A DNA stretch of 9,696 nucleotides from positions 924 to 10,619 of the forward strand of contig DMMB01000091.1 of assembly GCA_003453215.1 (NCBI GenBank), given 5' to 3'. This stretch comes from Oscillospiraceae bacterium (lineage in GTDB: Bacteria; Bacillota; Clostridia; Oscillospirales; Ruminococcaceae). The notes beneath the pieces are model-generated. The model saw only the letters and a list, made by a program, of their open reading frames with translations. It ran no database searches and was not told the DNA's origin. The position numbers and the translations under genes were made by a program. Shown here in pieces: positions 1 to 7,138 of this stretch. Position 1 is the stretch's first letter. The number at the start of each line of letters is the position of its first letter.

Positions 1-1137
1 TACACCGAGAAGACCGGTGTTCCGGTAACTGTACTGACCGCAGCTTCCGGTACTTACGATCAGACCCTGACCGCTGAGATGGATAAGGACGCTGCTCCCA
101 CCATGTTCCAGGTAGGTAATGCTGGCGCAGTAAAGACCTGGGGCGAGTACTGCTACGACCTGACCAATACCGATGTGATGAAGGAAATGACCACTGACGC
201 CTTTAACCTGAAGAACGAGGCTGGCGAGACCGTTTCCATCGGCTACTGCTATGAGGCTTTCGGTATCATCGTAAACAAGGCACTGCTGAAGCAGGCTGGC
301 TACGAGCTGACCGACATCACCAACTTTGAGACTCTGAAGAAGGTCGCTGATGACATTCATGCCCGTTCTGCTGAGCTGGGCTTCGATGCCTTCTCCTCTG
401 CCGGTCTGGACGGTTCCTCCAGCTGGCGCTTCTCCGGCCATCTGGCCAATATGCCTCTGTTCTATGAGTTCCGCGATGACGGCGTGACTTCTCAGCCCGC
501 TACCATCACCGGCAAGTACCTGGAGAACTACAAGAACATTTGGGACCTGTATACCACTGATTCCGCCACCACCGGCGCTGCCCTGGTTTCCGCTACCGGC
601 GACCAGTCCGAAGCTGAGTTCGGCGAGGGCAAGGCTGTGTTCTATCAGAACGGTTCCTGGGAATATGCTGCCCTGACCGGCGAGAAGTTCGGCATGAACG
701 CTGACGATCTGGCTATGATCCCGATCTACTGCGGCGTGGAAGGCGAAGAGCAGGCTGGTCTGTGCTGCGGCACCGAGAACTGCTGGGCTGTAAACAAGTA
801 TGCTTCCGAGGAAGACATCAAGGCGACCCTGGACTTCATGAAGTGGGTTGTTACCTCTGAGGAAGGCACCACCATGATGGCAGAACAGTTTGGCCCGATC
901 CCCTTCAAGTCTGCTAAGACTCCTGAGAATGTATTCTTTGCTCAGGCCAATGACTACACCGCTAAGGGCAACTATGTTGTAACCTGGGCCTTCAACTACA
1001 CCCCCGCCGTGGATGACTGGCGTGCTGCTGTTGTTGACGCTCTGACCCAGTACACCACCGGCAACGGTGATTGGGCCACTGTCGAGTCTGCCTTCGTAGA
1101 TGGCTGGGCTTCCCAGTATGCTAAGGAGAACGCCTGA
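1..1137 (+). CDS. ABC sugar transporter solute-binding protein, 5' partial
   Basis: Extracellular solute-binding protein, family 1 (MalE-like), a lipoprotein in Gram-positives that captures oligosaccharides outside the membrane and delivers them to the permease pair encoded next. The frame is open from base 1, so the gene begins upstream; 378 residues are visible, and the family's usual size (about 420-440) suggests that only the signal peptide/lipobox and some 50 residues are missing. Family-like segments are the early TGVPVTVLTAASGTYDQTL stretch, the central GEGKAVFYQNGSWE (a ligand-lobe segment) and the late TSEEGTTMMAEQFGPIPFK. The first in-frame ATG (79) lies inside the conserved domain and is not the start. 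The gene is rich in GCT, GGT, GTA and TCC codons, unlike the GCG/GCC-rich genes after it, which fits very high expression. Substrate is inferred to be maltodextrin from the malQ neighbour; another oligosaccharide is possible. Confidence 0.93.
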   Translation, partial: YTEKTGVPVTVLTAASGTYDQTLTAEMDKDAAPTMFQVGNAGAVKTWGEYCYDLTNTDVMKEMTTDAFNLKNEAGETVSIGYCYEAFGIIVNKALLKQAGYELTDITNFETLKKVADDIHARSAELGFDAFSSAGLDGSSSWRFSGHLANMPLFYEFRDDGVTSQPATITGKYLENYKNIWDLYTTDSATTGAALVSATGDQSEAEFGEGKAVFYQNGSWEYAALTGEKFGMNADDLAMIPIYCGVEGEEQAGLCCGTENCWAVNKYASEEDIKATLDFMKWVVTSEEGTTMMAEQFGPIPFKSAKTPENVFFAQANDYTAKGNYVVTWAFNYTPAVDDWRAAVVDALTQYTTGNGDWATVESAFVDGWASQYAKENA

Positions 1138-1186
1138 TTTTAGGACTTTCCCTGAAGCAAGAACAACCGAATAAACTGCAAGAACC

Positions 1187-1216
1187 GGGGGCGAGCACTG
1201 CGCTCGCCCCCATTTT
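1187..1216 (+). terminator. Intercistronic hairpin/terminator after the binding-protein gene
   Basis: A perfect 10-bp GC-rich stem (GGGGGCGAGC at 1187-1196 pairing with GCTCGCCCCC at 1202-1211) closes a 5-nt loop and is followed by ATTTTA. It lies 49 nt after the binding-protein stop and about 100 nt before the first permease start. I see no convincing promoter between the hairpin and the permease. The likely role is partial termination and 3'-end protection, giving much more binding-protein mRNA than permease mRNA. Confidence 0.75.
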
Positions 1217-1312
1217 ACAGGGGAAAGGCCAGAACTGACCCGCCCGCCCCGGTGGGAGCGTGAGTTGTGGACTTTATCCGTGATAGTAACCAAAGGAGTG
1301 TGAAAGTCAGCT

Positions 1313-2230
1313 ATGAAACTGTTCCAAAAAAAGCGTGACGCCACGGCGCTGAATTCGACGCTGATCCGGCGGCCGATCCAGAAGTGCTTCTGGCTGTTCC
1401 TGCTGCCGACCTTTGCGGCGTTCTGCATCGGCTTTTTGTACCCGTTCTGCAAGGGATTTTTCCTTTCCTTCTGCGACTTTAAGACCACCAAGAACTGGAC
1501 CTGGGTGGGAATTAAAAATTACATTGCAGCCTTCCAGGATAAGAGCTTTGGACACGCCTTCTGGTACACGGCGCTTTTTGCGATTGTCTCATTGGTGCTG
1601 ATTAATGTGATTGCCTTTGCCATTGCCTATGCGCTGACGAGAGGTATTAAAGGCTCCAACCTGTTCCGCACCGTCTTCTTTATGCCGAACCTCATCGGCG
1701 GCATTGTGCTGGGCTATATCTGGAGCATGATCTTTAATGGTATCCTGATTAAATACAGCACCAGTGTGGTACTGGAGACCAAATACGGCTTCTGGGGACT
1801 GATTATCCTGATGTGCTGGCAGCAGATTGGCTACATGATGATTATCTATGTGGCGGGGCTGCAAAGCGTGCCGGAGGATATGCTGGAGGCGGCGCGGATT
1901 GACGGCGCCAACAGCTGGCAGACCCTGTGGAAGATCACCATTCCCAATGTAATGCCCTCCATCACCATCTGCACCTTTCTGACCCTGACCAATTCCTTTA
2001 AACTGTACGACCAGAACCTGGCACTGACAGCCGGGCGGCCGTTTATTCAGCAGGGCGGCGAGGTGATAAAGACCACTGAAATGTTGGCGCTGAATATCGT
2101 CAATTCCTTCTACGCCAGTGCGCGCAGCCGCGGCGTGGGCCAGGCCAAAGCCGTCATCTTCTTTGTGCTGGTGGCCATACTGAGCATTCTGCAGCTGCGC
2201 TCGACCCGAGATAAGGAGGTGCAGCAGTAA
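1313..2230 (+). CDS. ABC sugar transporter permease, MalF type
   Basis: Inner-membrane permease subunit (305 aa) of a CUT1-type carbohydrate importer. About six hydrophobic segments are visible at residues 25-50, 82-108, 117-143, 158-183, 212-228 and 279-297. The EAA loop that docks onto the ATPase is clear: EAARIDGANSW at 192-202, followed by KITIPNVMPS. The start is ATG 1313: an in-frame TGA at 1301 rules out a longer protein, and AAAGGAG at 1292-1298 serves as ribosome site with a rather long 14-nt spacer. The stop overlaps the next permease start (TAATG), indicating translational coupling. It is preceded by a terminator hairpin, so it should be made at a lower level than the binding protein. 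No ATPase gene lies nearby; a shared MsmX/UgpC-like ATPase elsewhere is likely. Sugar specificity cannot be read from the permease. Confidence 0.93.
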   Translation: MKLFQKKRDATALNSTLIRRPIQKCFWLFLLPTFAAFCIGFLYPFCKGFFLSFCDFKTTKNWTWVGIKNYIAAFQDKSFGHAFWYTALFAIVSLVLINVIAFAIAYALTRGIKGSNLFRTVFFMPNLIGGIVLGYIWSMIFNGILIKYSTSVVLETKYGFWGLIILMCWQQIGYMMIIYVAGLQSVPEDMLEAARIDGANSWQTLWKITIPNVMPSITICTFLTLTNSFKLYDQNLALTAGRPFIQQGGEVIKTTEMLALNIVNSFYASARSRGVGQAKAVIFFVLVAILSILQLRSTRDKEVQQ

Positions 2231-3099
2231 TGTCGACCAAAACAGCTTCCGGAGGATTTAAAAGCGAGCGGCGCCGCCACGATGCAATGACCGTTATCTT
2301 TGCCATTCTTTCCGTTATTTATCTGATTCCGGTATTCCTGGTGGCCATGAATTCCTTTAAGAGCAACGCCTCCATTAACCTGGAAACCTTTGCTTTTCCG
2401 CATGAGGGAACCTTTGTAGGGCTGGATAACTACATCAAGGGCCTGACCTTTGGCAACTATCCGTTCCTGAAGAGCGCGGGGTATTCGCTGCTGATTACCA
2501 TTGTTTCCGCGGCGCTGATCCTGCTGTGCACCAGCATGGCGGCCTGGTATATTGCCCGTGTGGGCAGCGGTTTTTCCAAGCTGGTGTATTACCTCTGTGT
2601 ATTTTCCATGGTGGTGCCATTCCAGATGGTGATGTTCACGCTGGCGCGGACGGCCGATACCCTGAAACTGAATACCCCCTATACCATTCCCATCATTTAT
2701 CTGGGCTTTGGCGCAGGGCTGGCGGTGTTTATGTTCAGCGGATTTATTAAGAGCATTCCGCTGGAGATAGAGGAGGCCGCGGCGATTGACGGCTGCGGGC
2801 CGATCCGGACCTATTTTAGCGTGGTGCTGCCGATGCTGAAGCCGACCATGATTTCGGTGGGCGTGCTGGAAATTATGTGGGTATGGAACGACTATCTGCT
2901 GCCCTACCTGGTGCTGGACCGCAAGAAGTACATGACCATTCCCATTCACATTCAATTCCTGCAGGGCAGCTACGGCTCGGTGGATCTGGGCGCGATTATG
3001 GCGCTGATTATGCTTTCCATTATTCCTGTGATCATTTTCTACCTCACCTGCCAGAAGCACATCATCAAGGGTGTGGCGGCCGGTGCCGTAAAGGGCTGA
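2230..3099 (+). CDS. ABC sugar transporter permease, MalG type
   Basis: Second permease subunit (289 aa), partner of the MalF-type protein, forming the membrane channel of the importer. It has a cytoplasmic basic N-terminus (KSERRRHDA, 11-19), hydrophobic segments at about 20-40, 84-110, 117-138, 152-172, 205-230 and 253-271, and an EAA loop reading EEAAAIDGCG at 181-190 followed by a conserved proline-containing segment. The C-terminus QKHIIKGVAAGAVKG is typical of MalG-like sugar permeases. The start is fixed by AAGGAGGT at 2213-2220 nine bases before the ATG, and by the one-base overlap with the preceding stop. The gene is followed after 7 nt by a LacI-family regulator, placing regulator and transporter in one transcript. 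Confidence 0.93.
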   Translation: MSTKTASGGFKSERRRHDAMTVIFAILSVIYLIPVFLVAMNSFKSNASINLETFAFPHEGTFVGLDNYIKGLTFGNYPFLKSAGYSLLITIVSAALILLCTSMAAWYIARVGSGFSKLVYYLCVFSMVVPFQMVMFTLARTADTLKLNTPYTIPIIYLGFGAGLAVFMFSGFIKSIPLEIEEAAAIDGCGPIRTYFSVVLPMLKPTMISVGVLEIMWVWNDYLLPYLVLDRKKYMTIPIHIQFLQGSYGSVDLGAIMALIMLSIIPVIIFYLTCQKHIIKGVAAGAVKG

Positions 3100-3106
3100 T
3101 ACTGTT

Positions 3107-4120
3107 GTGACAATAAAAGATATTGCAAAAGAGAGCGGCTATGCGGTGGGAACGGTTTCCCGCGTGCTGAATAACCACCCCGATGTCAGCGAAAAGGCGC
3201 GGCAGCGCATCCTGGCGGTGGTGGCCAAAAATGGATACACCCAAAACCCCAATGCCAAAAACCTGAAGCAATCGGTGAACCACAGTATTCTGGTGCTGGT
3301 GAAGGGCGCCCGGAATGAGCTGTTTGCCGCGCTGGTGGAGCAGCTGCAGGGCTTGGTCAATAAGGGACCCTACTCCCTGCTGGTGGATTACTTTGATGAG
3401 GACACCGATGAGGTGCTGCGGGCGGCGGCCCTGTGCGCCGAAAAAAAGCCGCAGGGAATTCTGTTCCTGGGGGGCAATGCGGATAACTTTAAACGCAGCT
3501 TTGGCCGCATTACGCTGCCGGCGGTGCTGGTGACTTCCCCCGCGGAAGGACTGGACTACCCCAACCTTTCCAGCGTGACAACCGATGACTTTGCCGCCTC
3601 GGTGCAGGCGGTACAGGTTCTGCTGAAACAAGGGCACCAGCACATTGCCATTATTGGCGGGCGTCCCAGCTTCAGCGATGTTTCCGGCAAGCGCTTTGCC
3701 GGGGGGCGGGCGGCCTTTGCCCAAAGCGGGCTGCCGGCGGAAAACCTGGTGGAATACGGGGAGGCCCGCTTCTGCTACGAGGAAGGCTACCAGGCCATGC
3801 GCCACGTGCTGGCGGAGCACCCGGAGATTACCGCGGCCTATGCCATTGCCGATGTGGTGGCAATAGGCGCCATGCGGGCTGCGCAGGATGCCGGACGAAA
3901 GGTAGGACGGGATCTTTCCATTATCGGCTTTGATGGCCTGGCGCTGGGCGAATACCTGACCCCGCGGCTGGCGACCATTGGGCAATCGGTGGAGCGGCTG
4001 GCGCAGGAGGCGACGAATACCCTGCTGAACGCCATTGAAAACGATGCACCGGCCCGGCGGGTGACAGTGCCCTTTACGGTGATAAACGGCGAGAGTGTAG
4101 GCCCTGCCCCGCGAAGATAA
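3107..4120 (+). CDS. LacI-family transcriptional regulator
   Basis: Sugar-responsive DNA-binding repressor of 337 aa, normal length for the family. The N-terminal helix-turn-helix occupies residues 2-24 (TIKDIAKESGYAVGTVSRVL), followed by the NNHPDVSEKAR third helix and hinge near 44-56. The periplasmic-binding-protein-like effector domain follows, with IAIIGG at 180-185 and the typical IIGFDGLALGEYLTP at 272-286. The start is a GTG at 3107 that gives the canonical N-terminus; only a weak AAGGG (3091-3095) sits upstream, so translation probably depends on coupling to the permease ending 7 nt earlier. As it is encoded within the transporter operon it is likely autoregulated. Its operator is probably upstream of the window, since no convincing LacI-type palindrome is visible here. 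The effector is inferred to be maltose/maltodextrin from context. Confidence 0.93.
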   Translation: MTIKDIAKESGYAVGTVSRVLNNHPDVSEKARQRILAVVAKNGYTQNPNAKNLKQSVNHSILVLVKGARNELFAALVEQLQGLVNKGPYSLLVDYFDEDTDEVLRAAALCAEKKPQGILFLGGNADNFKRSFGRITLPAVLVTSPAEGLDYPNLSSVTTDDFAASVQAVQVLLKQGHQHIAIIGGRPSFSDVSGKRFAGGRAAFAQSGLPAENLVEYGEARFCYEEGYQAMRHVLAEHPEITAAYAIADVVAIGAMRAAQDAGRKVGRDLSIIGFDGLALGEYLTPRLATIGQSVERLAQEATNTLLNAIENDAPARRVTVPFTVINGESVGPAPRR

Positions 4121-4161
4121 AAAACAAGAGACCAAGATGTGATTGAAAAGAGAGCAATGCT

Positions 4162-5643
4162 ATGAGAACCAGTGGAGTACTGATGCACATTTCTTCGCTG
4201 CCGGGGCCTTATGGAATCGGCACGATGGGAGACAATGCCTACCGCTTTGTGGATTTTCTGCAGCGGGCCGGGCAGACCTGGTGGCAGATTTTGCCCATTG
4301 GGCCGACCAGCTACGGCGATTCGCCGTACCAGTCATTCAGTTCTGTGGCAGGGAACCCATATTTTATAGACCTGCCCCAGCTGGAACGGGACGGGCTGCT
4401 GGAACGCGGAGAGTATGAAGCGCTGCCGTGGTGCGAAAGCGAAACGGCGGTGGACTACGGCCGGCTGTACCAGCTGCGTTATGAAGTGCTGCACCATGCC
4501 TATCAGCGCTTTGTGCAGCACCCGCCGGAGGACTATGCACAGTTCTGCCGGGAGAATGAACGGTGGCTGCCGGATTATGCCCTGTTTATGGCGCTGAAAG
4601 ACGCCCATGGCGGCCGCCCCTGGAGCGAATGGGAACAGCCGCTGAAAACGCGGGAACCGGGTGCGGTAGCAGCGGCAAGGGAGCAGTATGCCGCAGAGAT
4701 CGGCTTCCAGATGATGCTGCAATACCTGTTTACCCGGCAGTGGCGGGCCCTGAAGGGCTATGCCAATGAGCGCGGGATCCGCATCATCGGGGATATTCCC
4801 ATTTATGTGCCGCGGGATTCCGCCGACGTGTGGAGCGCCCCGGAGCAATTCCTGCTGGATGAAAATTACGAACCGATTGAGGTGGCCGGCTGCCCGCCCG
4901 ATGGTTTTTCGGCCGATGGGCAGCTGTGGGGCAACCCGCTGTACCGCTGGGACGCCATGAAAGCCGATGGCTATCGTTGGTGGATTGAGCGTTTCCGGGC
5001 CAGCGCGGCGCTGTATAATGTGATCCGCATCGACCACTTCCGTGGATTTGAGGGCTATTATGCCATCCCCGGCGGGGCCACCACGGCCCGCGACGGCGTG
5101 TGCCGGCAGGGCCCGGGCATCGAACTGTTTCATGCGGTACGGGCGGCGCTGGGCGATCTGCCTATTATTGCGGAGGATTTGGGCTTTTTGACCGAAGGGG
5201 TTCATCGCCTGCGGGAGGAAAGCGGCTTCCCGGGGATGAAGGTGCTGCAGTTTGCCTTTGACAGCCGGGAGGACAGCGACTATCTGCCGCACAATTACCC
5301 CCGGCACTGTGTGGTATATACCGGTACCCATGATAACGATACCATTATGGGCTGGATGAATACGGCCTCTCCGGAGGATGTACGTTTTGCATGGGAGTAC
5401 CTGCGCCTGACCGAAGCGGAGGGCCCCAACTGGGGGATGATGTGCGGCGCTCTGCAAAGCCCCGGGGATACGGTGATCCTGACGATGCAGGACCTGCTGG
5501 GACTGGGCAGCGAAGCGCGGATGAATATTCCTTCCACGCTGGGCTGCAACTGGAAGTGGCGTGCCGCGCCCGGCAGCATTACCGATGAGCTGGCGGACCG
5601 GCTGCACCATGTGACCGGGCTGTACCGCCGCCTGCCAAGATAA
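4162..5643 (+). CDS. malQ: 4-alpha-glucanotransferase (GH77, amylomaltase)
   Basis: Cytoplasmic amylomaltase (493 aa, usual length for the bacterial short form) that transfers 1,4-alpha-glucan segments between maltodextrins and releases glucose, lengthening short imported oligosaccharides for phosphorylase. The N-terminus RTSGVLMHISSLPGPYGIG is characteristic. All three GH77 catalytic acids are visible: nucleophile D291 in VIRIDHFRGFEGYY, acid/base E338 in IIAEDLG, and the stabilising D391 in GTHDNDT. GDIPIYVP (210-217), CPPDGFSADGQLWGNPLY (244-261) and the late EARMNIPSTLG (451-461) are also conserved. The start ATG 4162 has a modest purine-rich site (AAAAGAGAG, 4146-4154). It lies 41 nt after the LacI stop with no evident promoter, so it is probably the last gene of the transporter operon, linking uptake to maltodextrin metabolism. 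A hairpin follows at 5671-5702. Confidence 0.96.
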   Translation: MRTSGVLMHISSLPGPYGIGTMGDNAYRFVDFLQRAGQTWWQILPIGPTSYGDSPYQSFSSVAGNPYFIDLPQLERDGLLERGEYEALPWCESETAVDYGRLYQLRYEVLHHAYQRFVQHPPEDYAQFCRENERWLPDYALFMALKDAHGGRPWSEWEQPLKTREPGAVAAAREQYAAEIGFQMMLQYLFTRQWRALKGYANERGIRIIGDIPIYVPRDSADVWSAPEQFLLDENYEPIEVAGCPPDGFSADGQLWGNPLYRWDAMKADGYRWWIERFRASAALYNVIRIDHFRGFEGYYAIPGGATTARDGVCRQGPGIELFHAVRAALGDLPIIAEDLGFLTEGVHRLREESGFPGMKVLQFAFDSREDSDYLPHNYPRHCVVYTGTHDNDTIMGWMNTASPEDVRFAWEYLRLTEAEGPNWGMMCGALQSPGDTVILTMQDLLGLGSEARMNIPSTLGCNWKWRAAPGSITDELADRLHHVTGLYRRLPR

Positions 5644-5670
5644 ATCCGTCGATCCAAGAGAGTGAAAATA

Positions 5671-5702
5671 GGGAGCCTCCGGCAAAGCAGCCGGGGGCTC
5701 CC
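5671..5702 (+). terminator. Hairpin at the end of the malQ operon
   Basis: A 13-bp stem with one G-U pair (GGGAGCCTCCGGC at 5671-5683 against GCCGGGGGCTCCC at 5690-5702) closes a 6-nt loop 27 nt after the malQ stop. No run of T follows on the + strand (GCTATTGACG), so it may terminate poorly or act as a 3' processing barrier. The next promoter begins only 4 nt further on. Confidence 0.55.
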
Positions 5703-5706
5703 GCTA

Positions 5707-5735
5707 TTGACGGGAATTGGCAACGGCCGTATAAT
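5707..5735 (+). promoter_or_regulatory. Strong sigma-A promoter for the traX operon
   Basis: TTGACG at 5707-5712 (5 of 6 to consensus) and a perfect TATAAT at 5730-5735 are separated by exactly 17 bp. It sits directly behind the malQ hairpin and points to the traX gene. Transcription should begin near 5742, leaving a leader of about 140 nt. Confidence 0.8.
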
Positions 5736-5741
5736 GGAAAC

Positions 5742-5883
5742 CACAAAGGCTGCGGCCTGTAAAAGGCAGGCGGGCGCGCCGAAGCGGGGAGGGCCGCTGC
5801 AAGGCGTGCCGCGGCGGCCCGAATGAAGCGGAGGGGCGTCCGCCGGGGAGTGTGCGGAAAGGCCGGAGGAAAGAGGAGAGAGC
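5742..5883 (+). other. Long GC-rich 5' leader of the traX operon
   Basis: The predicted transcript has about 140 untranslated bases before the traX start. Two foldable parts are visible: GGGCCGC (5791-5797) with GCGGCCC (5814-5820), enclosing a small GGC/GCC hairpin, and GCGGA (5828-5832) with TCCGC (5839-5843). The ribosome site AAAGAGGAGAG follows. It matches no riboswitch consensus that I can recall. It could be a regulatory leader or simply GC-rich spacer. Confidence 0.3.
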
Positions 5884-6645
5884 ATGATAGGACAAAAATC
5901 CTGCCAGCGGCTGGATGCCAACCAGCTGAAGTTGATTGCGATAGCGGCCATGACGGTGGACCATGTGGCGTGGCTGCTGTTCCCGGGGTATGCCACCGGG
6001 GCGGTGCCCCTTGTGATGCATATGATAGGACGGATTACCTGTCCCATTATGTGCTTCTTTATTGCAGAGGGGTTCCACTATACCCGCGACCGGAAGAAAT
6101 ATGCGCTGCGGCTGCTGGCACTGGCGGTGGTATCGCATTTTGCGTATATGCTGGCTTCCAATAGTTATGTGGACTGGCACTCCTTTATCCCGTTCTACTA
6201 CGGGGATATTTTAAACCAGACCAGCGTGGTATGGTCGCTGCTGGGCGGACTGCTGATGCTGTGGCTGTGCGAGGACGAAAAACGCAGCATGGGGGTAAAG
6301 GTGGCCGGGGTGTTGCTGATCTGCCTGGTGACCCTGCCGAGCGACTGGAGCTGTATTGCCGCCCTGTGCGTACTTTCCATCGGCTCCAACCGGGGGAACC
6401 CCCAAAAACAGATTGCGTGGAGTCTTTTCTACGTGGCAATTTACGCGGCGGTGTATTTCTTTGCGCTGGATAAGCTGTATGGTCTGCTGCAGCTATGTGT
6501 GGTGCTTTCTATCCCGCTGCTGGCACTGTATAACGGCAAGCGCGGCAAGAACCCCGCGGTAAACAAAGTGATGAAGTGGGTGTTCTATCTCTATTACCCG
6601 CTGCACCTATTCGTGATTGGCCTGATTCAGCTGCAAATGAGGTGA
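5884..6645 (+). CDS. TraX-family integral membrane protein
   Basis: Polytopic membrane protein of 253 aa in the TraX family. The F-plasmid member is needed for N-acetylation of pilin; chromosomal Firmicutes members have no settled role. Family hallmarks are LDANQLKLIAIAAMTVDHVAW (10-30), the IGRITCPIMCFFIAEGFHYTR stretch (48-68) followed by a basic DRKKYALRL segment, and the C-terminal FYLYYPLHLFVIGLI (234-248). About eight hydrophobic segments can be counted. The start ATG 5884 follows an AAAGAGGAGAG ribosome site at a good distance and gives the expected N-terminus. It is the first gene after the strong promoter, and its stop is 4 nt before the VOC gene, suggesting coupling. No conjugation or pilin genes are nearby, so a plasmid-transfer role is not supported; acyl transfer to an envelope component is a guess based on the family only. 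Confidence 0.88.
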   Translation: MIGQKSCQRLDANQLKLIAIAAMTVDHVAWLLFPGYATGAVPLVMHMIGRITCPIMCFFIAEGFHYTRDRKKYALRLLALAVVSHFAYMLASNSYVDWHSFIPFYYGDILNQTSVVWSLLGGLLMLWLCEDEKRSMGVKVAGVLLICLVTLPSDWSCIAALCVLSIGSNRGNPQKQIAWSLFYVAIYAAVYFFALDKLYGLLQLCVVLSIPLLALYNGKRGKNPAVNKVMKWVFYLYYPLHLFVIGLIQLQMR

Positions 6646-6649
6646 CAGA

Positions 6650-7033
6650 ATGCGGATTGAACACATTGCCCTGTATGTAAACGATCTGGAGGCCGCGAAA
6701 GAATTTTACTGCCGGTGCTTTGGCGCAAAGAGCGGGGAGCGTTACCACAATCCCAAAACGGGGTTCCAGTCCTACTTTCTGCAATTTGCAGGTGGGACGC
6801 GGCTGGAACTGATGACGGCTCCGGAGCTGGAGGATGCCCCCAAGGCAGAACGCCGGACAGGGTACAGTCATCTGGCATTCAGTGTGGGCAGCCGGCCGGC
6901 AGTGGAGGAATGGACCGAGCGGCTGCGGGCGGATGGCTGCCCGGTGGTGAGCGGCCCGCGTGTGACGGGGGACGGCTATTACGAAAGCTGCATCCTGGAC
7001 CCCGAAGGCAACCGGATAGAAATAACGGAATAA
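6650..7033 (+). CDS. VOC (glyoxalase/bleomycin-resistance fold) family protein
   Basis: Small cytoplasmic protein of 127 aa, the usual size of a one-unit vicinal-oxygen-chelate protein, made of two beta-alpha-beta-beta-beta modules. The four classical metal-ligand positions are all filled: H5 (IEHIALYV), E53 (RLELM), H74 (YSHLAF) and E124 (NRIEIT). The start and end motifs (HIALYVNDLEAAKEFY; ILDPEGNRIEI) resemble lactoylglutathione-lyase-type enzymes, so a metal-dependent glyoxalase I-like or drug/electrophile-detoxifying activity is plausible. The exact substrate cannot be deduced. Its ribosome site AGGTGA (6640-6645) lies on the traX stop codon and the start ATG is 4 nt after that stop, so the two genes are probably translationally coupled. 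Confidence 0.9.
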   Translation: MRIEHIALYVNDLEAAKEFYCRCFGAKSGERYHNPKTGFQSYFLQFAGGTRLELMTAPELEDAPKAERRTGYSHLAFSVGSRPAVEEWTERLRADGCPVVSGPRVTGDGYYESCILDPEGNRIEITE

Positions 7034-7067
7034 AGCAAAAAGAGAAAAAAGGTCGAGGTGGTTTGCT

Positions 7068-7112
7068 GTGAGGCGCTGCATTGCAGGGACCGGAATGGAA
7101 TACAGAAAATAA
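7068..7112 (+). CDS. Possible 14-codon leader peptide upstream of the acetyltransferase
   Basis: A GTG-started frame (read as MRRCIAGTGMEYRK, stop TAA at 7110-7112) has its own Shine-Dalgarno-like GAGGTGG at 7055-7061, with 6 nt to the GTG. It runs through the left arm of the 7090/7127 inverted repeat and stops in the loop, before the right arm that covers the acetyltransferase ribosome site. This layout is the one known from cat and erm translational attenuators, where a stalled leader ribosome opens the stem. The frame is very short, so chance is a real alternative; conservation in related genomes would decide. Confidence 0.35.
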   Translation: MRRCIAGTGMEYRK

Positions 7113-7130
7113 AAAAGACCATTCCGGAGG
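7090..7130 (+). promoter_or_regulatory. Inverted repeat overlapping the acetyltransferase Shine-Dalgarno
   Basis: CCGGAATGG at 7090-7098 is perfectly complementary to CCATTCCGG at 7119-7127, with a 20-nt A-rich loop. The right arm includes the first two G of the GGAGG ribosome site (7126-7130), so folding of the mRNA would partly hide the site for the gene starting at 7139. It reads as an on/off switch for translation, possibly driven by ribosome position on the short frame at 7068-7112. Confidence 0.5.
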
Positions 7131-7138
7131 AAAATAAC

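Noticed and set aside
79..1137. ATG 79 as the start of the solute-binding protein
   Set aside because: The frame is open to base 1 and the 26 upstream codons match the family, so the gene is cut by the window edge.
2110..3060. Long minus-strand open frame opposite the MalG-type permease
   Set aside because: It has no family-like sequence or ribosome site and is rich in His, Gln and Asn, as expected from the complement of a GC-biased coding strand. The permease on the + strand explains the region.
3065..4135. 356-codon minus-strand frame opposite the LacI gene
   Set aside because: It is an antisense shadow of a gene whose motifs are clear on the + strand; the protein shows no recognisable domain.
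4333..5685. 450-codon minus-strand frame opposite malQ
   Set aside because: All GH77 catalytic motifs lie on the + strand. The antisense frame stays open only because of third-position G/C bias, and it crosses the malQ hairpin.
5823..6164. Arg-rich frame starting in the traX leader
   Set aside because: It lies in another frame over the traX gene, has no ribosome site and shows no family resemblance; it is a by-product of GC-rich sequence.
7058..7138. GTG 7058 as an extended start of the acetyltransferase
   Set aside because: The added 27 residues (Cys-, Lys- and Arg-rich) do not resemble the family, and GGAGG at 7126-7130 clearly serves ATG 7139.
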